From the IMG/VR virus record IMGVR_UViG_3300027749_002876, positions 124,001 through 188,000 of that record: a stretch of 64,000 bases of DNA; one strand, 5' to 3'. Source of the stretch: a virus. A program made the position numbers and the translations under genes. The notes below the pieces were generated by a model that worked only from the letters and a program-made list of their open reading frames with translations, had not been told where the DNA came from and searched no databases. This document shows positions 48,457 through 56,264 of this stretch, in pieces; position 1 is the first letter of the stretch, and each line of letters begins with the position of its first letter.

Positions 48457-50469
48457 TTAATAAGTTGGTAACGCCGCTGTGGGTGGCGTGAAGTTGGCGG
48501 TGTATCTGGCGTATCCCTTGGTGATGCGGAGATCGTCAATGTAGCCATTGAATGCAAATGGATCAAATGCAGTAGCAACGTATTTGAAAGGCACTGTATA
48601 ATTTGTAGAATTAGAACCAGTACTAACCGAAGTTCCGTTTATGTATAATTTCATTGTGCCACTTGACCTTACAACTGCTACGTGATTCCAAGTACTTTGA
48701 GTAACAGTTCCAGTGACTACATTTGTTGTATTGTCTTTCCATCCAATCTGATTTGCAGTACCTGTGTAACCAAAATAAACTAATCCGGTGCCATCTCCGC
48801 TTGTTCTTGAATCTAATAGACCAGCATATGTTGAACCATATGTTAAATTTGGATACATCCACATTTCTACAGTGAAATCTCCAGAACCCAATGGTAGTGT
48901 TGTACTAACAGGTAATAATAACCAATCACCTGAGCCATCAAACGCCATACTTGAACCGCCAAACTTGCTTTGTGCAGTGGATATTTTGGCATCGCCCACT
49001 GTTTCTAATTCGGTAATCATTGCATTGTCAATGATACCAGCGTTGGTGTAGTTGAGTAGTAGGCTTGTGTTTGTGATTGCTGTTAGTGGTGATGTGGGTA
49101 CGGTTACAGTGGTAACACCCGAACCTTTAACTATGCGAAGGTCTTCTATGTATGCTTTTGCATAAACAGGAGCACCGTCATTTGATGCACCAATCAACAA
49201 GGTGCCACTTGTATCGATATTTGCAGTAACAGAAGTTGGTGTCATTGCTGATACACCATTGATAAATTGATACAATGTTCCGCTAACTCGGCTAGTAACT
49301 ACATGAGTCCAGGTATTCAATGGAAAAGTTGAAGTGGTAATATAATTTGTGCCGGTATAAAAATTAAGTTTTCCGGCAGTATCCGTGTACCAAACCCAGG
49401 GAGCAACAGATCCAGTAGTAGTTCGTTTATCAAGTATTCCACTATTACCAGAAAAACTAGTTATATAAATCCACGCTTCTATTGTAAAATCACCAGTACC
49501 TAAATTTAGGGCAGCATTATTGGCCACACTCAAATAATCCCCTGAGCCGTCAAAGTATCCTGACCCACCGATTGTGCTGGCACTGTATGCGGCTGTGGGT
49601 TCGAATGGTGAGAATCGTTGTACAGTTGGTGAACCTGTTAGTGTAATGGCAAAAGTGTTTGCGGAGTTGTCAATGAATCTATTGCTTTGACAGGTTAATA
49701 ATCTTGTACCCGATATAGCAGTCAATGGAGTTGTGCTTGGAGTAAATGCTGATGAATAAACAACTGTATTTGTCAACCGGTAATTAGAAATGTAGCCAGA
49801 AAAATATGTTGGTTGATTGCCTTCAACACCAATATTGTCATTTTGGTTAAGACCAGCGGCTGCTACACCAGTATAAGTTGCAGAAGTTGTACTTAATACC
49901 CCGTTGACATAAATTTTAATTGTAGTGCCATTAATTGTAGCCGCAATATGAGTCCATGTATTAAGTGGAACATCACTTGTAGACGCAGAATCTACATTTT
50001 TATATCCCCCGTCATACCAGTAAAATCTAACAGCTCCATTACGAATACCAAAATTAAAGTATGTTGCACCTTTAGCCTGAACGGGAGAAAACATCCAAGC
50101 AGATGCACCTGTGTTATATGCTGTTGGATACACCCATGCTTCAAATGTGGCAGTTATACCAGTAGCTGAACCTGTACAAAGAAAGTTTGATGCAGTTGTT
50201 CCTGCGGTTAAATAACTGCTACCTGTAAAGAAATTACTCCAATTACTTCCATAAGGACTAAACGTGCCTTGTGTTGTATTACCGTTGCGAGTTATTGCAA
50301 AGTTGTTTGTACTACCATCTAAAAATGTATTGTTCTGTGCAAGATTTGTACCATTCCCTGGTAACAACAATGAGTTGTACATAAAGTATGGGTCGTTTGC
50401 GGCAGCTCCCGAAGGTGCAAACGTCAATCCACCACTAAATGTTATACCTCCGGTTACTGTTACTGTCAT
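48457..50469 (-). CDS. Adhesin with three LamG-like lectin domains
   Basis: A 670-aa protein with the same N-terminal anchor as the glycine-rich adhesin (MTVTVTGGITFSGGLTFAP). Three concanavalin/LamG-type domains follow, at roughly residues 80-235, 300-450 and 500-660. Each has the signature FDGSGDYL or similar, then FTIEAWIY/FTVEMWMY, then NTWTHVV/STWNHVAV, then LYINGT. LamG domains usually bind glycans or glycoproteins. It is likely a receptor-binding protein; the repeated domain suggests avidity or glycan specificity change by shuffling. Confidence 0.82.
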   Translation of the reverse strand: MTVTVTGGITFSGGLTFAPSGAAANDPYFMYNSLLLPGNGTNLAQNNTFLDGSTNNFAITRNGNTTQGTFSPYGSNWSNFFTGSSYLTAGTTASNFLCTGSATGITATFEAWVYPTAYNTGASAWMFSPVQAKGATYFNFGIRNGAVRFYWYDGGYKNVDSASTSDVPLNTWTHIAATINGTTIKIYVNGVLSTTSATYTGVAAAGLNQNDNIGVEGNQPTYFSGYISNYRLTNTVVYSSAFTPSTTPLTAISGTRLLTCQSNRFIDNSANTFAITLTGSPTVQRFSPFEPTAAYSASTIGGSGYFDGSGDYLSVANNAALNLGTGDFTIEAWIYITSFSGNSGILDKRTTTGSVAPWVWYTDTAGKLNFYTGTNYITTSTFPLNTWTHVVTSRVSGTLYQFINGVSAMTPTSVTANIDTSGTLLIGASNDGAPVYAKAYIEDLRIVKGSGVTTVTVPTSPLTAITNTSLLLNYTNAGIIDNAMITELETVGDAKISTAQSKFGGSSMAFDGSGDWLLLPVSTTLPLGSGDFTVEMWMYPNLTYGSTYAGLLDSRTSGDGTGLVYFGYTGTANQIGWKDNTTNVVTGTVTQSTWNHVAVVRSSGTMKLYINGTSVSTGSNSTNYTVPFKYVATAFDPFAFNGYIDDLRITKGYARYTANFTPPTAALPTY

Positions 50470-50478
50470 AATATTCCT

Positions 50479-50916
50479 TTATTCACGGTTCTTTAATATA
50501 CTACGCAACATCCAACTATGTTTTTCGTGTGCGTCTAGTCGTTCAGCAATGAAGTTTGCGATACCTTGTTTGTTCTCATCTTCAGCAGAAACAAAACAAC
50601 CATTTAGTAAATCAATCATCTTTTCATTATCAGATAATAACTCAGCAAACATTAAGTGTGGACGAGGAACTTTAAGTTGGTCCTCAATGATAGTTAGTTC
50701 TGCATAACGTGACAAACTACCCGGTGCATAGCTATCTAGTGTGCGAATATACTCTCCAATCGGGTCAATGGAATTATACACCTCAGCATAAAAATCACCT
50801 AAAAACTTGTGGTATTGCGGGAAGTTATCACCCTCTATATTAAAATGAAAACCATGTATTTTTACATAAAATGCAAAAGTACTACCTAACAATACCTTAA
50901 GATTATCTACTAACAT
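50479..50916 (-). CDS. dps: Dps-like ferritin-family protein
   Basis: A 145-aa Dps-like helical protein. The family motif is seen as HGFHFNIEGDNFPQYHKFLGDFY, with His ligands in FHFNIEG and YHKFL, followed by an EVYNSIDPIGEYIRTLD helix. Dps proteins oxidise and store iron and may bind DNA. The Asp normally four residues after the second His is shifted by one (HKFLGD), so ferroxidase geometry is uncertain. A GATAAATA octamer and AAGGA lie upstream. Together with AhpCD it points to iron and peroxide control. Confidence 0.85.
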   Translation of the reverse strand: MLVDNLKVLLGSTFAFYVKIHGFHFNIEGDNFPQYHKFLGDFYAEVYNSIDPIGEYIRTLDSYAPGSLSRYAELTIIEDQLKVPRPHLMFAELLSDNEKMIDLLNGCFVSAEDENKQGIANFIAERLDAHEKHSWMLRSILKNRE

Positions 50917-50937
50917 TTGAAATTCCTTATATAACTA

Positions 50938-50961
50938 TATTTATCTATTTTAGCATAAATA
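50938..50961. promoter_or_regulatory. Divergent pair of late-promoter-like octamers
   Basis: GATAAATA on the minus strand (50938-50945, dps) and CATAAATA on the plus strand (50954-50961, toward the HNH gene) are 8 bases apart. Confidence 0.45.
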
Positions 50962-51023
50962 AAAGTGAGGATCGCGGTACTGGAAATACCCACCCTCTCT
51001 AATGCTAAAAAGGAGCAATCAGC

Positions 51024-51620
51024 TTGACTATTTATTCAACTTCGGACCATCGTAAGATTTACGAAACACACATTGGTCCAATTCCAAAAGACATAGAAGG
51101 TCGTAGTTATGAAATTCATCATATTGACGGAAATCACAATAACAATGAATTGTCAAATTTATTGTGTGTTTCTATTAGAGAACACTATGAAATACATAAA
51201 TCTCAGGGAGACCTTAAGGCTTGTTTAATTATGTCTCAAAGAATGGGTGTTTCCCCTGAAGAAAAATCACACCTAGCAAAATTATCAAATACAGGAAAAA
51301 ATAATCCAATGTATGGTACTATTTGGATTAACGACGGAATTATTAATAAGAAAATTCGCGGAGATATACCCGAAGGCTGGGCACGAGGCAGATTAATATC
51401 ACACGAACACGCTTCAAAATTTACAAAACGATCCAAAGTTGGTACTAATAACACTAGATTTAATAAGACAATTTATTGTTTTGAGAATATTAAAACACTA
51501 GAACAAATTCATAGTACATCATATGAGTTTGCTATTAAGTATGGAGTTAGCACTGTTGGAATAAGAGGTCTCATTCAAAAAAACAAGACCTCTTATAAGG
51601 GTTGGCGAATGGTTTTTTGA
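51024..51620 (+). CDS. HNH homing-endonuclease-like protein
   Basis: A 198-aa protein starting with TTG (AAGGAG lies 8 nt upstream). The HNH core is intact: SYEIHHIDGNHNNNELSNL, then EHYEIHK. A KNNPMYG segment is a NUMOD3-type DNA-contact motif, and the C-terminal part (EFAIKYGVSTVGIRGLIQKN) resembles a helix-turn-helix NUMOD. Such enzymes nick or cut DNA in phage relatives and spread themselves. It is on the plus strand, ends one base from the neighbouring minus-strand gene, and is likely mobile. Confidence 0.85.
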   Translation: MTIYSTSDHRKIYETHIGPIPKDIEGRSYEIHHIDGNHNNNELSNLLCVSIREHYEIHKSQGDLKACLIMSQRMGVSPEEKSHLAKLSNTGKNNPMYGTIWINDGIINKKIRGDIPEGWARGRLISHEHASKFTKRSKVGTNNTRFNKTIYCFENIKTLEQIHSTSYEFAIKYGVSTVGIRGLIQKNKTSYKGWRMVF

Positions 51621-54600
51621 TTATTCATTTCTAGGCAATACGAATACTCTACCGCCTGCTAAAATAGCCATATAGTTTCCTATGCCACGCTCACCCATTA
51701 CAGCTTGGGGGATAACAATTTGTTGCCCGCCGCGTGGTCTGATGCCACCAGGTTCTAACATAATCATTTTATATTCTTGTCCATCAACTGTAACAGTACC
51801 TGCTTGTCTATCAGCACGTTCTGCACGAACTAATCCTTGACCGGGTATAGTTGCAGTAGATGGTGTTGCCGCCGGAGCTGGATCAGTTGCTTGTTGTGTA
51901 GCAGTGGGTTTCATTCCACCTACTTGATTACCGTCAGCATCATATGTTACACGACCGTGTGCGGCACCTGTACCTAATGCCATTGCACCAGTCAATGCGG
52001 CGGCACCTAATTTTTGTTTCCAACCTTCGTCTACATTTTCATTAGACTTTTTCTTTGTATCAACATTGATAGCTTTACCACTACGATCTGGATTAGGATC
52101 TTCTCTACGCTTACGTTGAGCGGCACTTGCACGACCCTTCTTACCTAAACTATGCGCTTTACTTTGAGGCAAGCATTTTGGTTTACCTTCTCCTGGTTCT
52201 CTAGCACACGGACCTTTAATCTTTCCTTTAGTATCCATGCGAACCCATTTTTCTTTGTTGAACCAATCGTGCAAACTTTCATCTGCTTGTTCAATACCTT
52301 CTAGTATAGAACTTTCATTCTTCTTTCCACCGTTGCCCCAGTTACTTGCACCTTTTTTACGACATTTAACTAATGCCCCAGACGCATAAGCACTTGGCCA
52401 TACTTTATAACGACTCTTTACTTTATAGTAGCAAGCATCTTTCTTTTCGTTCATTAGTTCTTCGCTAACCATTTCACCACCACAGTGTGGGCAACTATGT
52501 TGTGCTTCCGCCACACCTTGCTGACCCGGCACTGTATCAACAATGTTTATCATTTTATCAGGAACTATTTGTACAGGAACATTGCCGTTGTATCCGGCGG
52601 CTTGGTATGCGATAAATCTATGATTCCCATCTATTACAAAAAGTTTACCTTTGTTATTCCAAACAACTAACGGACCTAATTTCCCATTTTGTTTTAGTTG
52701 TGGTAAAAGATTGTTATTGACCCATTGAGCAACCTTTGGATCCTTCATTGACTTACCATTTTCCCACATTTGTAATTTATTAAAAGGTGCTTCAGTTACT
52801 GGCAAACTTTTCTTTATCCTGTCATCAACAGTAGCACCTTTATAAGCAGGATTTGTGTAGATAGTTACTAGTTGCTGTTCCAAGGCTTCCGCCACACCTT
52901 GCTGTCCTAGTAATGATTGCACCCAAGGAATGAACGTGTTAATGATCCAGTCATTGTGCTGTTTGCTTTTGTCCAGTGTGCTGGAATCTGCCACACGACC
53001 GTTTATGGTCACAGGCTTGATATTGTTCACAGCATCTGTAATTTTCTTCTGCACAGCAGGATCAGCATCCTTGATAACTGTTTGCAGTCGGCCAGCGGCT
53101 TCACTTTGTCTGCCTTGCATGGCCAACAATGCCACACGTTGCAGATTGGCAAACACAGGATCGCCTAGGTTGTTGAACGCCTTGGTGATACCAGCGGCGG
53201 TGTTATTTTCTGCCACACCTTCCGCCACACCTTCGTTCTTCACACAGTTGGGATATGTTTTTCCAAACATTTTTTTGTTACCTTCTTTGTGATAACCTTT
53301 CCAACAAGCTTCATCTAAATTTTCATGGTCTCCGTGAGTTTCACACATACCACAATCAGGACAAGTCATCTCCATAACATTGTCAATACTTTCATTGTGC
53401 TTCTTCTTACCTGCACAATGAGCCTTTTGACTAAAGCCTTTAGGATGACTACAGTTGATACTGGATTTATATTTTTGACTCCACTCTTCCTCTACATTTT
53501 CAGGCATCATACCGTGTTTTTTAACGTGTGCATCTAACTCATCACGTTGCTTATTCAATTCCTGTATACGTGCTTTGTCACCCATCTGAATAGCGTGTCT
53601 GAGTTTTTCCTGAATACTATCTGCTAAATCCATATAATCATTCATTCTCATTCTAGTAGGAACACTATCATCTTCATCAATACCTTTTGGTTTAGCATAT
53701 GCGGCTTTGTTAGTCAATAATCTATTCTTAACATATTCTAATGCTTTGTCTAGTTTTCTATTCAACTCAACATAGTTATCTCTTGCACCATCACGTGCTA
53801 ACATACCTGTATCAACACCGGCTTCAATGTTTGGTGTCAATAAGCCTTTCTTATCAAGTCTCTGAACTAAGTTATCTAATATACCTTGTTTCTCAATAGC
53901 TTTGTTTAATTGACCTAATCTAGTTTTTAGGTCAGAATGTTTCTCACCTGGCATCGCTACCATAGGACTAGATGTTGCTCTTTGTCTAAGATTAGGTTCT
54001 CTTGCCGTGAACTTAGCAACTGTGTTTTGTTTAAAATCTTTTTCCCACTGTTCTAACTCAGCCATACGTTGTTGTTCAAGTTGTTGTTTAACTTGTTGTA
54101 ATGCTTGTATAGACTTAGATGTTAGTTCATCACCTAAGCTTTCTGGTAATGGTTTATCTAGTTTCTTTATTGGTGGTCTAGTAGGTGGATGATAAGCTGA
54201 TTTAGCTCTATTCTGTGTTCCTAATATTTTAGGATTGTTTACTCTAGGGTAACCAGTTTTGAATGGGTCAATTGGTTGTTCAGTAGCTTCATCCATACCT
54301 TGCTCTATAACTTCTACGAATTTTTTACCAATAGGATTAATATAAGGTTCTGTAGGGTTGAATGTAGCTAGTTTGTGTGCCAATGTTTCTGCCATATCGC
54401 GGCCAGAAATACCATCAGCAACTATTGCACTGCCGGATCTTTTAATTTGATTTAACACGCTAGCTTGTGGGCTGGCTAACTGTGCCCCGTAGCTGTTGAA
54501 ATCTTTTGGAGGATACTGTTTAGGAAATACAGCACTTAGAGCTTCCCAAATTGCGGCGGCTGCAGGGCCACCTCGTCCAAGTGGCCCATATACTTTGATA

Positions 54601-55142
54601 GCAAAACCATGACTAGGTGGTTTGTTAGTAGCAGGCGCAGTGAATGTTTCTACATCACCTTCAAACTCATTTATTCCCTGGCTGATGCTAGATTTCTTTT
54701 TATCATTATCAAATTGTTTCTTAGTTGCTTTAACAATACCACTAAAACGTTTGTTACCACGCTTATGATTACCTTCACTGTCAGCCTTACTTGCATCAGA
54801 CGCAGCCGCTGTTTTATATTGACTTAACTTGGTGTTAGATAATTCATCTAGTTGAGATTCCGCTACACTGCGACTTACTAATCCAACTTCTAATTCTGGA
54901 CGCTTTGCTAATAGTGATTGTCTTGCTTTTAATGCTTGTTCTTTACTAGCAAACGTAACTGTCTTGCCATCTTTACTCCAAACTTTGCCATTAATCTTTA
55001 ACGCCCATTCTTGTTTAGATGGTTGCTGAACATCTAAATCGTGTCGTTCATCATCTCTTGGACCGCGACTGAAGCCAGTACGATTATCACCATATCTTCT
55101 ATGTGTAGCTTCGTTTAATAAACCTTTAAGAATTTTACTCAT
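51621..55142 (-). CDS. Large modular phage protein with ParB-like and basic modules (1173 aa)
   Basis: A mosaic of short domains joined by charged linkers. Near the middle is a ParB-nuclease-like segment (VVWNNKGKLFVIDGNHRFIAYQ). Nearby are several Cys/His clusters (MTCPDCGMCETHGD, HSCPHCGGEM) and basic modules such as KVKSRYKVWPSAYASG and GKIKGPCAREPGEGKPKC, the latter resembling DUF5872. The tetrapeptide GVAE recurs at module borders (four copies), and SVAESQLDEL is shared with the next gene. I infer an internal head or DNA-associated virion protein that may be proteolytically processed. Confidence 0.6.
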   Translation of the reverse strand: MSKILKGLLNEATHRRYGDNRTGFSRGPRDDERHDLDVQQPSKQEWALKINGKVWSKDGKTVTFASKEQALKARQSLLAKRPELEVGLVSRSVAESQLDELSNTKLSQYKTAAASDASKADSEGNHKRGNKRFSGIVKATKKQFDNDKKKSSISQGINEFEGDVETFTAPATNKPPSHGFAIKVYGPLGRGGPAAAAIWEALSAVFPKQYPPKDFNSYGAQLASPQASVLNQIKRSGSAIVADGISGRDMAETLAHKLATFNPTEPYINPIGKKFVEVIEQGMDEATEQPIDPFKTGYPRVNNPKILGTQNRAKSAYHPPTRPPIKKLDKPLPESLGDELTSKSIQALQQVKQQLEQQRMAELEQWEKDFKQNTVAKFTAREPNLRQRATSSPMVAMPGEKHSDLKTRLGQLNKAIEKQGILDNLVQRLDKKGLLTPNIEAGVDTGMLARDGARDNYVELNRKLDKALEYVKNRLLTNKAAYAKPKGIDEDDSVPTRMRMNDYMDLADSIQEKLRHAIQMGDKARIQELNKQRDELDAHVKKHGMMPENVEEEWSQKYKSSINCSHPKGFSQKAHCAGKKKHNESIDNVMEMTCPDCGMCETHGDHENLDEACWKGYHKEGNKKMFGKTYPNCVKNEGVAEGVAENNTAAGITKAFNNLGDPVFANLQRVALLAMQGRQSEAAGRLQTVIKDADPAVQKKITDAVNNIKPVTINGRVADSSTLDKSKQHNDWIINTFIPWVQSLLGQQGVAEALEQQLVTIYTNPAYKGATVDDRIKKSLPVTEAPFNKLQMWENGKSMKDPKVAQWVNNNLLPQLKQNGKLGPLVVWNNKGKLFVIDGNHRFIAYQAAGYNGNVPVQIVPDKMINIVDTVPGQQGVAEAQHSCPHCGGEMVSEELMNEKKDACYYKVKSRYKVWPSAYASGALVKCRKKGASNWGNGGKKNESSILEGIEQADESLHDWFNKEKWVRMDTKGKIKGPCAREPGEGKPKCLPQSKAHSLGKKGRASAAQRKRREDPNPDRSGKAINVDTKKKSNENVDEGWKQKLGAAALTGAMALGTGAAHGRVTYDADGNQVGGMKPTATQQATDPAPAATPSTATIPGQGLVRAERADRQAGTVTVDGQEYKMIMLEPGGIRPRGGQQIVIPQAVMGERGIGNYMAILAGGRVFVLPRNE

Positions 55143-55143
55143 A

Positions 55144-56214
55144 TTACTTCTTACCAGTTATTTTATCTACGGCACGGTCAATACCAGCCTGACGTTTTTC
55201 AATCTTGGCATCTTTTTCAAAACGACTTGCAGGTAATTTTGAATTGAAAGCGGAAGTAGCTACTCTAGCACCTTTCTGAAACTGTGTATCACCTTTACGG
55301 TTAGCCATATCACCTGATGCTGATTTTACATAACTACCTAATGCTTTTGGACTTAATTCGTCAAGTTGACTCTCACCCATTTCACCATTGGTCATAGCAC
55401 CAGTAGTACCTAAACTTTCATTAGCACCTTGCTGACCATATGCATCAATCATTTGCCTAATATAGAAATTATAAAAACCACGACGGCTATTGTATTCTCT
55501 ATCTCCTAATACAGTCTTTAGTGCCTTTACAGCATCATTTACATCTGAACCACGCATTATTTTTAATGCATCAGTAACAAGTGAATCAACTCTATCATTG
55601 CCTTCATTCATAGCATCTGGATCAGTTTGCATTTCTTTTGCGCTGATTAAGTAATCCATAACTGTTACCATGTTACTCTTTACAGCACCAATCTTTTCTG
55701 AAACCCATTCTGGGAAGTTATCTCTAGTCGATAGCTCTTTATCTAAATGACTTGCTACACGAACAATAGTATGTAAACTATTTTTTAATGTTTCACCTTC
55801 GTGTTCTGATTTATCAGGATCGTGCTTAACAAAACCAGACTTTTTTAAACGACCTTGACCAGGAACAACTATTAAATCTTGTTCGCTTAAATCAGTTTCA
55901 TTGACTGGTGGTGCGGGTCTTTGTTGAGGCTGCTTATTCATTGAAGCCTTCATTTCTTCTCTACTTTTACCGTATTTCTTTTGAAATTCAGCTGGTTTCA
56001 TATTCTGTAAGTCATATGCTAAATCTTTCATTGCGGCTTCGTTTAAACTGTTAGCAAATGCTTTATTAGTTTTCTTGCCTTTAAGTAGATTACCTACTTT
56101 ATTGCCACCATAAACACTTGGATTACGTGTTTGCATTTTGACAAAACCCATTTCAGTGGGTGCAACTGAACCTGCTGTTGTGCTTGTTTCTTGGATAATT
56201 TGACTGATTTTCAT
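55144..56214 (-). CDS. Phage protein of unknown function, head/internal type (356 aa)
   Basis: A charged, mostly helical protein with a Pro/Gln-rich linker (NKQPQQRPAPPVNE). ESQLDELSPKALGSYVKSAS near residue 280 is also found, as ESQLDELSNTKLSQYK, in the 1173-aa protein, so the two are related in part. A basic C-terminus follows. It is one base from the 1173-aa gene. A GATAAATA octamer lies 21 nt before the ATG, with GGGA between. A scaffold or internal head protein is plausible. Confidence 0.6.
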   Translation of the reverse strand: MKISQIIQETSTTAGSVAPTEMGFVKMQTRNPSVYGGNKVGNLLKGKKTNKAFANSLNEAAMKDLAYDLQNMKPAEFQKKYGKSREEMKASMNKQPQQRPAPPVNETDLSEQDLIVVPGQGRLKKSGFVKHDPDKSEHEGETLKNSLHTIVRVASHLDKELSTRDNFPEWVSEKIGAVKSNMVTVMDYLISAKEMQTDPDAMNEGNDRVDSLVTDALKIMRGSDVNDAVKALKTVLGDREYNSRRGFYNFYIRQMIDAYGQQGANESLGTTGAMTNGEMGESQLDELSPKALGSYVKSASGDMANRKGDTQFQKGARVATSAFNSKLPASRFEKDAKIEKRQAGIDRAVDKITGKK

Positions 56215-56235
56215 ATGGAATCCCGTTTGATATAG

Positions 56236-56243
56236 TATTTATC
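56236..56243 (-). promoter_or_regulatory. Late-promoter-like octamer GATAAATA
   Basis: GATAAATA on the minus strand 21 nt before the ATG of the 356-aa gene, which heads the 356-aa/1173-aa pair. Confidence 0.5.
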
Positions 56244-56264
56244 AAAATACCATATTAACGAAAC

